A stretch of DNA of 64,000 nt from Xiphydria camelus. Its lineage: Eukaryota > Arthropoda > Insecta > Hymenoptera > Xiphydriidae. The notes under the pieces were generated by a model, which saw only the letters and a list, made by a program, of their open reading frames with translations, ran no database searches and was not told the DNA's origin. Positions within the stretch are counted from its first letter, which is position 1. Every line of letters starts with the position of its first letter. Below are positions 43,605-56,400 of this stretch, in pieces. The position numbers and the translations under genes are program-made. The stretch is taken from NCBI GenBank assembly GCA_963678675.1, contig OY783197.1, forward strand, positions 2,886,400-2,950,399, read 5' to 3'.

Positions 43605-44085
43605 CCCTTTGTTGCATGATTTTTTAAAAATAAATGAAAAAATATTCTTCGTATTCGATTGAATTTCGGATTAGTAAAAAAATATTATAAAAAATGTTCA
43701 TTAAATTTTAACGCCCATTTAAACAAAAAACAAATTGCTGCATATTAATAACAACGTGCAACTGTTAACAAAACTAATTTGCATATTTGCAACATTACAG
43801 GCAACCTAAGAATGAAATAATCTAGAACAATATTTGTCACATTTCAAGTGGGTAAACCCTTTGCAAGTAGGAAACTTGGACTCCATATAACTCCACCCAT
43901 ATGTTTATTATAATGGATAATTACATTGGGACAATTTATTGAAATATTTTTTTTCTGTTTTCTGTCATATCTTGTAACTTTATGTTGTGGAAGTTCGCCA
44001 TATGCCGTTAGAAACGTCGCCTATTGTGCGAATATACATGAATTTGAAAATATGTTGCAAATATGCAACAGTATGCAATGAAGGG
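43605..44085. mobile_element. TTAA-flanked MITE C, 481 bp
   Basis: TTAA at 43601-43604 and 44086-44089. Inverted ends are CCCTTTGTTGCAT and CCCTTCATTGCAT. AT-rich interior. Confidence 0.72.
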
Positions 44086-44346
44086 TTAAGTACCGAGTAA
44101 TTCGCGCCGAATGTTCGCCGAGATTTGGCTGGATAGTAAAAGCACATCGCGTCTGTCTTTCTCTGTTGCTACCATTCAGAAATATTGCTTGTAATGTAAA
44201 TCTTTATTATGTACCACGAAAGCGAAACGTCGCCGAAGACGCGGCTTGTAACTTTTCATTTCCATATGAATGGATTACGATAGTCTTGAATCGCGCCTTG
44301 GACGAACTTGGACTTGTTTCAATTTATGGTTTTTTTTTAATTAACG
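44086..44346. other. Spacer, no gene seen
   Basis: Open frames are short and unsupported. Confidence 0.4.
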
Positions 44347-44861
44347 CAGGCTTCACAGTGTGTCTTCTATTGCCCTTTATTCCCCTAGTTTTTTAAGATT
44401 CCCCCTTTCCACCCGAAAACTCGTATTTTCTCCTTCTTCCCCTTTAATTCGATATTTTTCGCTGAAACTAGGTACTTATTATTCGGCTTCTCAGTTGAAT
44501 GGTCAATTTTTTAAAAATAATATAACTTACTTTATCCACCTGCATCAATATTTTGTATAAAATACAATAACCTGGTTGAATTAATGTTTCTCATCAGAAA
44601 CTCGATTCGACAAATGGTCTCTTTTTCTTAAATCAGATTGTGATATAAGGATATTTTTTAATTATAAAAACATCCTTCATTCACTTAATAAATATTGACG
44701 TTTCTTTAGCTGTATATCTTAAAAATTGTTATTTTTTAAACCCCCTGCGCGTTTCGAATTTCTGGAAGATCTCCTTTCTTAATCAAAATTGTCCCCCTTT
44801 TTTTTTGCCAAAATTTGCCCCGTTTCCCCTAAAACGAAATAAATACGATCTGAGAAGCCTG
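44347..44861. mobile_element. hAT-like non-autonomous element, copy 1
   Basis: Ends CAGGCTTCACAG and CTGAGAAGCCTG. The interior matches the copy at 56930-58010 in several places (TATTATTCGGC, TGCATCAATATTT, GATATTTTTTAATT-like, ATCTCCTTTCTTAATC vs ATCTCCTTTTTTAATC). Confidence 0.6.
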
Positions 44862-46047
44862 TGTTAACGTTTTATAATTCCGATATCCCGTGCAGTTATT
44901 TCATCAGATTCACAATTTCACCTGGAATCCGCTAAGAAGTAAATCCATAAGTGGAAGTCATCAGCAATATATAAGTGTATTTACAGAGCAATATTTACAC
45001 ACTACCGAATATCTCCTCCGCGCGGAAAGCTAACGCGCTGACAACACTTAACGAGCGCTAAAGAACAAGACGGACGTTAGGTTTCGCTTTCGGTAGAAAG
45101 GATAATTACGAAATCTCCCCGCAAATGTCCGTATTTGCGCGTACTCGGTATACAAACGATCGCCGAGTAGCCGGACTCCGCGCGAGAGAGCACACGGCTC
45201 GCCGGGTTCGCTTAGATCTCTCGTCGCATCTCTCGAAGAAAGCGATGAGCCGAACGGGTACACGATGTGTACCCACAGGTCGAGCGTGAGCGCGGCGATG
45301 TGTGCGCACGTACGTACGACTTTGTACGCACCCGCAAACACGAGCGTGTAATTTCTCGGCCGAAAGAGACGAGCGTCCGAACAACACTTCGAGTGGACTT
45401 CCGTACGGAGATGTGCTCGAGTGTCGTTTAACCGCAATCGCACGTCTCGATGACACGGCGTTTCGATGTCAGCGTAATTACGTGCGCGCGGTAATTCGTT
45501 TCGCGGGTATTTAATAAGCTAGCCGTTAAGAGCAGACGACGATGCAGATGAATCGTTGTACGGAAGGAAATTCGAATGCGATGACGCTATCGGGCGGAAG
45601 TCTCGGTACGAGCGCTAAAACGTGCCATTCGGGATGTCACGTATCGTGTACCATGTAAGGCTAAACTTACTCGCCAGGGAAGAAAGTTCAATCGCTGTTA
45701 TCTCGTTATTTATGCATTTCTTGCATATATCGATATAACACTTTATTATAGATAAAGACGTGATCTTTCAAAAAGTATTAGACAAATATGAGCCAAAAGT
45801 TCATGGATAACGAGATAATAATGATTAAAGTTTTTTTCCTGGTGAGTAAATTTAGCCTCATGTGGTATTCTATCGTTGCATCGAACGTGCGATACGCGAC
45901 GATTTTTGTGAACATAGTCGCTATCTGAATGTGTAATTTAGCATCTTGGTTTACCCCGTAGATATTTAAAAAAATGTCATAGATTCTCACAGAAAACTTG
46001 TAAAAATCCCGCAGACAGGAAGGTTCAAATAGTTATCTTTTTTGAAG
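44862..46047. other. CpG-rich then AT-rich intergenic DNA, no gene seen
   Basis: 45020-45660 is CpG-rich with open frames on both strands (116-131 codons on minus) of arginine/serine-rich content, typical of chance ORFs in CpG-rich DNA. It may be regulatory. Confidence 0.4.
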
Positions 46048-46174
46048 TCATCCGTAGGCAGTCTAATGTCTTACTTTTTGCTAACTCAGATTTCGTGTAA
46101 TTCGAAGGACGACTGCTGAATAACTCGAAATCTAAGTTATCAAAAAGCGAGGCGTTATACTGCCCACGGATGAC
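46048..46174. repeat. Fold-back repeat, copy 1
   Basis: TCATCCGTAGGCAGTCTAAT at the left and, inverted, TCATCCGTGGGCAGTATAAC at the right. Inner arms (TTGCTAACTCAGATTTCG / TTGATAACTTAGATTTCG) also pair. Copy 2 has the same ends at about 46648 and 47115. Confidence 0.75.
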
Positions 46175-47589
46175 TAAAAGACAACTTTCTGGGTTGTGTT
46201 GTCTGGGGGATGGGAATTTGATGTGCTTCAGACACAGCAGTTTCAGATATTCATTAGTAAAAATCTGAGAGGAATGAATAGGAATGTATTAGATTCTATG
46301 CGTATCTGTCAAAACACAAAATCTTTTAAGGTCCTATTGGTAATTGCAAATAGAACGACATGCATAGGACTTTATTATCTTCATGGGATTTTATTTGTTT
46401 TTATGGGTAAGTACATATAAAATTCGGTAATCCCTATCAATCATCTCAGATATACATAGGATCCAATTAATTCGGTCTTATAAAATAATATTCATATTTT
46501 TAAATTCAACTTATAGTTGTTTCAAAAGGAAAATGTCTGAAAAAAATAATTCGGTATTCGCTGAGTCACTCTACAACGTTGTGGCGTTATCGGAACGCAA
46601 GAGAGAGACGCATTTATGCCAACCCAGATAACACAATCCCGAAAATCATCTTGAGATCATCCGTAGGCAGTCTAACCCAATCAGATATTTTTCATTCACG
46701 GCATGTGTCTAGTTAAAGCTGCTTCGAATTGTCTTAATATATAAATACGTCAAATTAACAAAAGTCGTTTGCTACGAGTGTACATTGCAAATGATACATC
46801 AAATTTAGATCATGGCATGATTTAAATTTAACGTTGTAAACAAATTTACATACAATTTAACACTTGCCGAATCGCGGTAAAATGCCTGAAATTTACTTAT
46901 TAATTCCGAAACATAATTTCATCATTCAATTACATAAATAATGGTGCCAAGAGAGGACTCATAAGACACATACTGTTACTGGACAGTCTGATTGGGAATG
47001 TCTCACTTTTTGTGAACTTATATTTCATGCCATCCAAAAGAATAGGTACTGTTGTTTTACTCGAAATCTAAGTTATCAAAAAGTGAGATTGAATGATTGC
47101 CTACGAATGATTAAAAGACGGCTTTCTGACTTGTGTTGTTTGAGAAGAAACGAGTGCAAGAGAGAGTGTCTTAACACGCGATGACGTAGCTGCATTTCAA
47201 AATATCGTTTTTCAACTCACATAAGGTTGAAAATGAAAGATGAAAAAATACGTGACTGATAATTTTTTCAAATTTTCGAATCTGCTGTAAAAAAGATTAG
47301 TGAAGAAATCGAATTCCTATTCGTTCTTCTCAAATTTTTCTAGTGGATATCTCGAATTTCTGTGCCTTATTGAAAAGATCCCATACATCATTTCTATGTG
47401 AATCTGATGTGCTTTTGACAACAATTCCAGATATCCACTAGAAAAGTTTGAGAGTTGATAAGCAGAGATTTACCGAATTTTATATATATCCGCAAAAACA
47501 AATAAAATCCCACAAAGAAAATAAAAATCGGTACACGCCATTCTATTCGTAATTACTAATAGAACGTTACAAGATTTCATTTATTTCTA
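46175..47589. other. Repeat-rich AT DNA including fold-back copy 2 (about 46640-47120)
   Basis: Copy 2 of the fold-back family has TCATCCGTAGGCAGTCTAAC at 46650 and TGATTGCCTACGAATGATTA near 47095, with an insertion between. GATGACGTAGCTGCATTTCA recurs at 47181. No gene seen. Confidence 0.45.
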
Positions 47590-47871
47590 CACTGAGAGAA
47601 ATAATTGCTGGTGTCAAACAAATATTTTCTTCAATCTGAAACATGATATAGTTCCAGAATCAAGCCATGATTTTCTTCGTGCGAGAAAATATTTGACAGG
47701 CTCGAGTAATTATTTCTTTCGTGCAGAAAGAATTTCTCGTTCTAACGAAGGTGCTATTGAATCAAAAATATATGTACATTCTTCGGCCAAGCATCTGTAT
47801 TCTTCAAAATTTTTAAAGTCATAATATGTTCTCGATTCAAGACATGATACTAGCAATTATTTCTCTCAGTA
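47590..47871. mobile_element. CACT-ended MITE, 282 bp, TA duplication
   Basis: Ends CACTGAGAGAAATAATTGCT and, inverted, TACTGAGAGAAATAATTGCT, flanked by TA (47588-47589, 47872-47873). Only the terminal base differs. The CACT start and TA duplication match those of the CMC element at 1738-9402, though the internal sequence is unrelated. Confidence 0.75.
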
Positions 47872-48161
47872 TACAGATACATGTATACGTCAATACATTA
47901 TTATCCATCCCTCTCAGATTTTTATCAGTGGGCATCCGGAATTACTGTGTCTGAAACACATCAAATTCCCATGAAGATTCTATGGGATTTTTATAAGTTC
48001 TTCTTTGAGATTCTTCGTCAATCTCTTCGACCCTGGATTTTTCTTTGAGATTTCTTGAGGGATTCTTTGAGAATCTATGATATTTTTTAATAGGATGTCG
48101 AGTACATCAGATTTCCATAGAAATTGTCTATAGGAATCTATGGGATCTTTTCAACAGGGTT

Positions 48162-48420
48162 CACGGAAAAAATGATTTTACAATTGTAACAAAACTAGGT
48201 TTTGCTGAGAATTTCTCGCTATCGTGACAAAAATATTATCTGTGGCGACAAGAAATATGTTCACACAATAATAGTAAAAATATTTCATTGTGATTGCAAT
48301 TACATTTACAATTATATTGAACATATCTTTCGCTACCACAGATAATATTTCTCTTATAATGATAGAAAGTTCCCGGCAAAATCTAGTTTTGCTAGGACTG
48401 CAAAATTATTTTTTTCCGTG
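48162..48420. mobile_element. Fold-back MITE with about 110-bp arms
   Basis: Starts CACGGAAAAAATGATTTTAC and, inverted from the right, CACGGAAAAAAATAATTTTG. Arms then share GCAAAACTAG/AACAAAACTAG and AATATTATCTGTGG. Confidence 0.7.
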
Positions 48421-48579
48421 TACACAACGCGGTCTTATTAAGAAGAAAAAGGGTGATGATGCGCGTGTCCTCGTTTCTACGTCTCCGTGGTGTCCGATTG
48501 CGAAACGAGTCACACCATTACAAATTTTTAATAGAAATGCGTACGAAGCAGCAATTAACACATGCGCACGAGTGTATTA

Positions 48580-49070
48580 ATATTCGCACGTATTAGAGTA
48601 TGAAATTTCACACACGCAGTTTGTCAAATTCAAATAGGTTATTAAATTTCAAATATGATATGAAATTTCATAACCAAATCTTTTGAAAATTGAGATACGC
48701 AATGAATTTTCGTAAACAATTTGTCATGTTCACAATACATACATGCAGATACTTCTGCGCAACGTATTTAGCGACTCGCATATGATTTTTCAAGAACTGT
48801 TAAATTTCACAACCGTACATGGTAAATGTTTAACACGGTGCTTGAAACTTGAAAAGCAAGTTCTTAAGTTTAATACGTTTATTTGAAAATTAAATGTTAC
48901 ACATGCATTTGAAAATTACTTCAGTACTTCTCAACTCAAAATTAGAATAAACACAGATATATACTTAATTTTCCAAAAACTTCATATGATTCTCAGTTTT
49001 AATACCGTAGTTCTTAAAAAATTCACACAACTGTATTTCAAATTTCAAAAAATTCTTAACAGTCCAGCGT
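48580..49070 (-). repeat. Right arm of the large inverted repeat (partner 41521-42070)
   Basis: The reverse complement matches the left arm in order: ACTGTTAAGAATTTTTTGAA, AGTTGTGTGAATTTTTTAAG, AACTTGCTTTTCAAGTTTCA-like, ACCATGTACGGTTGTGAAAT, GCGCAGAAGTATCT. It ends at a CpG-rich block. Confidence 0.7.
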
Positions 49071-50910
49071 TCCCAGAGCCCGAAAATTTCGGCTCTCCGA
49101 TCAAGCGTTTAACGAGGACGCGCCGCCGCGTAGGACTCTTCGTGGGAACGCGCGAAGTCGCGGCGAAACTAGGCCTCCCTCGCGCGTGGCGCACCAGTTG
49201 CCCAATTTTCGGGGCATCCACTTTGGCGCGCGCATCGGGCAAACGATCATTAAAATGATTGCCGGGGGGCCACCCTGCGCGACTGCTGCACCGAGAGGCG
49301 ACCGCAGAATTTCAAGTGCACGGCGCCGGGTTGCCCCATCGGCCGACCGCAAACGGCATCATTTCCCGGGACTCGAATCTCCGGAGTTCGCGCGACAATC
49401 CCCAAGTACCAGAGAGTGCAACGATGTAATTACTGAGATTAAACGATAAACCAACCCTCGCGCGCGCCCATTGCGAAAGGCGCGAGGTGAGCGTGCGAAT
49501 GCGCGTCGACTCTTCGGTAATTAAGGCGCGGGCGCGAATTTTGAGCCCGGGCGTCCGTTTCGACAGACGCGAAAAACTCGGGACGACGATCCGCGCGTCG
49601 TGCGCGAATTGATATCCAGGAGCGTGGAAAAAAAAGTGGCCGAGATTTATCAGCACCGCGACGCGCGGTCGAGGGATTGTTACGTGTTACATTATGCCTC
49701 GTTTTCTCACATGGTCGGCGCATGATCGCGTGGGAAAAAGTCCCAACGTGTGAGAGACGCGAATTGAATCCGAGATTATCGTACAGTTTATTGGCCACTG
49801 TGTAACGCGATACCCTTGATTCGGTGTACGTATATCGCCGAATGTGAAACAGTGAGAAAAGCTTGAAAATGATTGCATTCGGTAGATTGAAGTAACAAAA
49901 AAATTCAGTTAAATTTTCAAGTCTTTTAAGAAGTTCGTTGCAAAGATTTTTGAATAACAAAATAACATGTGTTCTTAGGGGTTATAACCGACAAACCGCG
50001 ATATTTCTGAGAAAAATAGTGAAAAAATTCTGAGATCTTTTGAACAGCAAGTTTAATGAACTAAAATCATCTATACCAATTTTCACGTTCATTAAGAAGC
50101 CCGTTATTTTGTTATTAATTGTTCTTTATAAATTTAACGTTTGATAAGTCAATGTGGCAACGTTGCATGACGTACAGACGCATGACCAGATGTTTTGGGC
50201 TCCATTTTTGAACTCACAGATACACACATGCTACTGTACGTCAAACATTGTTGCCACATCGCACGAAGAACATACTTTAGAGTGTTACTGTACTTCGGTG
50301 GACTAACTTTTAGCGGGGAAAAAGCCCCTGTACCGCTCGAGAAACCTTAAAATGCTGCGAGTCGTCCTTCTTTCGTAGAGAAACTTCCCTTCGACATAAA
50401 AATACCCGCGGCGCGCTCTTCGTCGCCCGATTTAGTTATCCGGTGTGAATGATTAACATTTCTTTCGTAGTGATTTCCGATTCGTAACCCCGAGGTGTAC
50501 TCTTCGACACGAGAGTACCTACCCACCGGTCTCTGCCCACAGATTACACCAGGAGATGGTCCCACTTTCACCTTTCACCTCGCCGTGCACGACTCCTCTT
50601 TATTGTCCTCTCGAACTCTCCTCCGCATGGCGCGCAAATGCCGACGACGGTCGTGAGAGGAAATCGCGAGAACGCGGCGATAGACGTATAGCGATCCCAT
50701 CGATGAGGCTTGGATCGGTAAATGAACGGCTAAGCGTAGTTTCAGTTTTGTACAATATTTGCAGTAAGAACACAAATTCACTGACTTGGACAATTCATAC
50801 CGTGTTACCAGCCAAGAAAGAAATTTCAATCGCTGTTATCTTATTTATGAATTGAAATAGGCACTACACACAAGACCCCTTGAAAACGGTTTCGTGCATT
50901 AAATCTTATT
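49071..50910. other. CpG-rich and intervening AT DNA, no gene seen
   Basis: 49075-49700 and 50340-50720 are CpG-dense with long frames on several strands, none recognisable. They may be regulatory islands upstream of the ZP gene. A small inverted repeat (GTTGCATGACGTACAG... / ...CTGTACGTCAAACATTGTTGC) lies at about 50160-50255. Confidence 0.4.
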
Positions 50911-51268
50911 TTAACCCCTTCAGACCTGATTTTTGTTTGTTTGATGAAAACCTTTTTTTTTGCGTTTGATTCTTGTTCCTAGTGGTCAATAAAACACATA
51001 TATGAACAAATTTAGGAAACTATGCTACTACATATATATTTATTTCAGAATGTACATATACATGTGTACGTCTAATTTTACACCGATTTGATAAAAGCCG
51101 AAACATTGTACTTAGATTACAAACATTTTAGCACGTTTATAAAGGTGTAAGTAGCAACAAATACTCGCTTGATTGCCGATTAACTGTTTTTTTTTTTCTA
51201 GAGAAACAGACAACGATTTATAAGAGTGTTACATCTAATCTACACGATCCGCGTCTGATGAAACTTAA

Positions 51269-51506
51269 CACTAGAACTACCGAATGGTCGCGCTTCATAA
51301 AACGGTCGTTTTGGCGTGTGATTATCTCGTTATCCGTGGATTTTTCGTCCACACTGCTACAGAACTTTTTTGTAGACCGAAGTGTCCTCTACAAAAAAGT
51401 ATTCTACCAATTTCGACAAAAACCTCACGGGTTACGAAATAATTGAGGTTGAATGGAACTCTGAACAAGGCACCGGTCAAATTGACCGGTTGCGGTAGTT
51501 CTAGTG
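51269..51506. mobile_element. TTAA-flanked MITE D, 238 bp
   Basis: TTAA at 51265-51268 and 51507-51510, with 14-bp inverted ends CACTAGAACTACCG. The adjoining interior pairs ACCGGT near the right end. Confidence 0.82.
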
Positions 51507-51510
51507 TTAA

Positions 51511-52790
51511 GAGGGCTTTAGTGGGTGGACAACATATGCACTGTGCATCCATCACATCAGTGTCACGTGGGAGGTAGCTTTTCAATGATCGCGGATCACT
51601 CTTCCGTGGCGGTGCGGTCCGTCGTCGTTCGAGAGGGAAAATGCAAATCGCAGACCACGTACATTTGAGTGTCTGTACGCGCATACTAATCAACACTCGA
51701 AAGTCCCGGTCCCATAGAGAACGCATTACCTGCGCGTCACTTACGCTCATTAATTTCGTAACAATGACGCCCCGAGATGTAAGATTGGGGACGGGGATTA
51801 CCAATAATCTCACGAGGCATCGCGGCGACGAAGATCAAAGATCACATACGCGATTACACAATCATCTGTGTAACACGCGCCGGTGTGTGCGACTATCCGT
51901 GCTTTATTGCGCGTCTATATATAAGTAAGCATTTTACGAGTTACTCGCTCGAGTATTCCCGGTCGCGCATTACTTATTTTAGTAATTAGCACCGGCGTCT
52001 CTGTACAGCGAAAATAAGCACATGTGACGAGTCGCCAATCACACGCGAGAAAGTTGAAACGCGTGCTCGCGGACGACGATGATGCAAATGACCGTCCGTC
52101 TCTGATCCGAAGAGACACATAAAACCGTCATTCCGAAGCGTTTGTTCTATCGACGTCCGGCCGAGTGGAAAGTTATTGGGAAACTGCCGATCGCGCGTCG
52201 CATTCTAATTATCTTCATAAATCCGGAGTCGCGGGCGCAGGACCGAAGGGAGGCGAATGAAAGTTGTCGAAATTGCCGTAAATCATTCGGCGGCGAATTC
52301 CCTCGCGGATCCGACGTAGCAGAATCGATCGTAGAAAGGCACGGGCGGATGAGATTCCTCGTGGCAACGCTCGGCGACTCACCGCATACGTACACACCGT
52401 CGTGGGACGCCGAGAAGCTGCGTCTTCCTCGGGGCATTCGCGCGTACGCGCGAGCCGAGAGAGACTTTCTATTTATTTTAAACGATTGTACGTACGCGCA
52501 GTCCGTGCGACGATATCGCGCGGTGCGTGGCGATTGCGATACGCGAAAAATGGTTTTATGTCATATATTTTTGTGTACACAAAAGTAGGACAAATCATGC
52601 GGTAAGGGGTTAAAACCGAACTGTACGGACGTGCTACCACGGAGGGTTAAAGTGTAAAGGTATACGTCATGGCGTTGCAGCAAAAATGATTAATTATAAT
52701 AAAATTCGTACGGATACGAAATACGTTAAAAGTGCAATCGATGAGCTTCGCGTTAAGCGGCTATAATATGCATCTGGAACGAGGAAAATC
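51511..52790. other. CpG-rich intergenic DNA, no supported gene
   Basis: Includes a 148-codon plus-strand frame (52142-52588), arginine-rich and overlapped by frames on the other strand. I do not support it as a gene. GGGGTTAAAAC at 52606 mirrors TTAACCCCTT at 50911, so a larger TTAA element could span 50915-52609, but the shared end is only 6-8 bp. Confidence 0.4.
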
Positions 52791-53254
52791 AAAAGCAGGG
52801 CGAATCATGATTATTTGTTTTTGGTGGGAACATTTTCTCTAGGGATAGGTATATTTTTGCAGAGCTTTCATTTTATTTATTTTTTGTAATTGGATCTTCT
52901 TAGGAGTATTAAATATCATTTTAGAAGAAGGGATGCGTCATTGCGCTTGAAATTTGTTTCTTATAGAGCATTTAAAAATGCAATTCCGAAACTCAGCGTT
53001 CCCGGACCGATGTTCATAGGAACTTTTTTTTTCTTACTTTCATCCAAGGAACCCATCCTTGAAGTTTGTCGCAATATTAAAGAATCACCCGGTATAGAGC
53101 ACCGTTTTCATCAAAACCGCCTTACGTTGCATGACTGTCATATCCTCAAATTGACTTATTCCAAAATGAAACTCACAGAACTGTTAGATTGAAGTATACA
53201 GTTTAAGATGTGTGTAATGATTAAAAAAAAATAGTTATAATTCACCCTGCTTTT
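52791..53254. mobile_element. Non-autonomous element with AAAAGCAGGG ends
   Basis: AAAAGCAGGGCGAATCATGA at the left. Inverted right end AAAAGCAGGGTGAATTATAA. A partial second copy with the same right end (TTCACCCTGCTTTTCCTTGT) and interior (ATCCTCAACTTGACTTATTT) lies at about 57590-57760 inside ZP intron 5. Confidence 0.65.
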
Positions 53255-53450
53255 CCTTGTTCCAGATATATTTAATCCCTTAATACCCGCGAATGAGATC
53301 AGTGGCAGGTTCACTGTTCCAGTGAAAATAGCTCCTGATATAATCGAGACAAAAATTCCTTTCCACTCGTATTCGAGCCGAAAGTTCGGAACAACTGATC
53401 GTTACCGCATCGTCAATAATTCGTACTATATCTTGCGTTTCAGACGTATA

Positions 53451-56400
53451 ATGAAATACGTTCTGGTGCTATTGCTCAACGTTTTCTTGAGTGCCACGGC
53501 CACTCGCTATGACGGACGGGCGCCGCTCACGAAGGACTCGTCACTCGTCGGTAAGCTGTGGCACACCGGAGAAAGTATTCCGAGGATGCAGCAATGGGCA
53601 CCTCTCTTCGCGAAGGTCTCATCGCCGCGCATCCTCCGAATATTTATCGCACCGCGCGAGTCATCGCCACCGCAGAAATACAATGTGTACGCGCGCGATT
53701 TGTCTGCTCCAGCTAACTCGCGAGCCGCCCGGGATGTGGCGGAGACACCGGCGGACGTGATGGCGCGAAACATCCTGGAGTGGATCCAAGGCATCTATCG
53801 TCAGGGCGTGAGAAAAAGTAGGTCAACGCTCGGCCGCGCCGATAGACCGCGATCAAAGTCAAGCGACTCTCGCCGCTCGGCAGGGAAGAGCGTCGGCGAT
53901 GCCGCGACGCGAAGGTCGTAGCGGCGTCGACGCCGTCGCCGAACGCCTGATTTAACCCTCCAGTAGTCGCTAGCGGACTCTCGCTCCGCACCGATTGTTA
54001 TTGGACGATAATTTCATCAGCTTCCCCCTCCAAGTATCGTGCTTCTCAGTACCTTCAGGCAACAGCATCTGTTAGTGCATGATTGACCGAGTAGGTGAAT
54101 AGTTTAGCGCTTTGACGAATAATTCGGGATTGCGGACTGAGAGTCCGCGGCGACCAGTGACGTTACTTCAAATTCTTCGTTTATTTTATATGAGTGATAA
54201 ATATTTTCGTGAAAGGGATGCTAGAACCATCGCTGTTACGGAGTTGAAGGGCTGTTATACTTAGCTGGAGTATTAAAAAAGTAATTATCTGAATGCTGAA
54301 GATCTCTGGAGAACGAATGGTACCGGGAGCGAAATATTCAGACTTACGATGTCGCTACCAATATTGAAAGCATTTCTCCTTATAAATCTTGTCTTTAATG
54401 AAATGTTTTGATTTTTTATAGAGTTTCATTTAAATAAATGGCATCCGTGACTCAAAATTACACAGTTTTTTATATTGCGGACTCAGAGTCCGCAGCGACC
54501 ACTGGTGTTTCAGAATCTCTAGCGACTACTGAAAGGTTAATTGCAGCTCGCCAGCAGTCGGACGCGAGCGGATACCTGCCGCCGTTCAGCACGTCGCGCG
54601 CCCCGGAGAGGCCACGGCCCTTCGAGGCGCCGTCGACACCGCGGCAACCCGCTTTCCCGTCGTCCAGCTCCAACACGAACTACCAGGGATTCCAGCAGCC
54701 GTCCTCCTTGTACACGCCGCCGAACGTCGACTACTCGCCGAGCCGACCGTCCTCGTTCGGCTTCAGTTCGCAAGCGGGCTCGACGGCGCGACCGACGTTC
54801 AACCCACCGAACCGAGGTTCTAGTACCTACACGGAAATAGTACCTGCTTCTTTTTAGAAGAAATCATTTATAAAGTTTTCATATTACGTAACTTATGTTC
54901 CTATAATGGGAGTAGGAATAAATCCCCAAGCAGTTAACATGTGGCCGATGCCCGCAACGTCCCTTATTTTGCAAAAAAAAAAAAACCACCCCCGAATGGT
55001 ACATATTGTGCCGGTTTTTCTCAATTTCCTGGTAAACCGTTGTTCAAACGTAAATAATGCGTAGAACCAAAAATGTTCGCCGTTAAATTCTACACCAAAA
55101 CTGTTCTATAAGCATCTTAGCTAATCCTCTCTGAATTTTCGCAAATAACGTTCAAAGTCAGGTGTAGTTTTTAGCATGTGAAATGTGGCTTTAAATGACA
55201 TAGGTAATTTAACATAAATACTTAGTGATTTGTAACTATTTGACATTTTAACACACCCCCAGTATAAGATATAATACTGTGAGACACTTCTACCCACAAA
55301 ACAAAAGCAGGAATGACTAATGACTATTGCAATTAGTTGACCGAATCTTCTGGTTTGCACACAAATTTATGACAGTGTCGACCAAAAAGCAGTTGTGGTA
55401 AGGTTAGTAGGGTAAGTGAAAAATTGACAGAAAAGTAACCAGTATTGTAAACAAAATCAAATGGTACTGAAATTATCAGCTAATGTACTGACGTACTGAC
55501 AAAGTGGTCGAGAGAGATGTACTGATTTCAGCACCATTGTACTGGCAGGAACAACATTGACTAAAATCCGTAAATAATCCACCGTATCGCATACCACAAG
55601 TTTGTGTCACACTACCTAATTTTGCATAATATCGATTTGTCAATTTTACTATTTGCTGCGACTAAAATACAACAGTATACTTACGTAAGATCGCTGAACT
55701 TGACATATTTTAACGGCCTGCTAAAAACTACCCTTAACTTTAAACGTATTTTGCGAGAATTCAGTAAGGGTTAGCTAACATATTTATGGAACAGTTTTCG
55801 TGCAGAATTTAATGGCGCGCATTTTTGGTTCTATACATTTTTTACGTTTGATCAACGGTTTACGAGGAAATTGAGAAAAACCGGCACAATGTACGATCCG
55901 GGGATGGTTTTTTTGCAAAATAAGGAATGTTACGGACACTGGACAATTGGGAACTTTGCAGGATTTTGTTCCTGATCCCATTAGGAAAATGTATACGTAA
56001 TATGAAAACGTTTATATGTTTAATTTTTACGTGTACTATTCGCGCGACTAACGACGACGCGCGATGACGCGCAGCATTGCTCAAAAACCTCTGGATCGTT
56101 TGCAGGCCCCGCATCGGTGGGTCCGTCATCGCCGTCGGTCGGATATCCATCGCCGTCGACGACCTACGTCCCGCAACGGAACACGGGATTCCCTTCGTCC
56201 ACCGGAAGGCCGGTACCGTCGAACGGCGGATACTCGCCTAACGGAGGATACACGCCGTCGTCCAACCTTCCAAGTGGCAATGACATCTTGCCGCAGGGGA
56301 ATACCGGAGGCGGAAGCGACGGCTACTCCTCCTCGACTCCGACCCCTCCGTTCGACGTTCCGTCGGGGGGCGGCGGCACGTCCGGTGGTTCCGGTGAGTC

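Noticed and set aside
45048..45456. 116-131 codon minus-strand ORFs
   Set aside because: Overlapping frames in a CpG-rich patch, with composition typical of chance ORFs.
49439..49960. 173-codon minus-strand ORF
   Set aside because: Half lies in CpG-rich DNA and half in AT-rich DNA, with no motif or splice support.
52142..52588. 148-codon plus-strand ORF
   Set aside because: Arginine-rich and contradicted by open frames opposite. No recognisable domain.
50911..52613. Possible 1.7-kb TTAA element (TTAACCCCTT ... AAGGGGTTAA)
   Set aside because: Only 6-8 bp of end similarity. Too weak to claim, although MITE D would be nested inside it.
54438..54546. Apparent ATG start of an ORF running into ZP exon 2
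   Set aside because: This part is MITE sequence. Splice phase and homology-like composition start at 54547, so the ATG is coincidental.
54541..54840. Second open frame across ZP exon 2 (arginine-rich)
   Set aside because: The P/S/G-rich frame agrees in phase with the exons on both sides. The arginine-rich frame does not.
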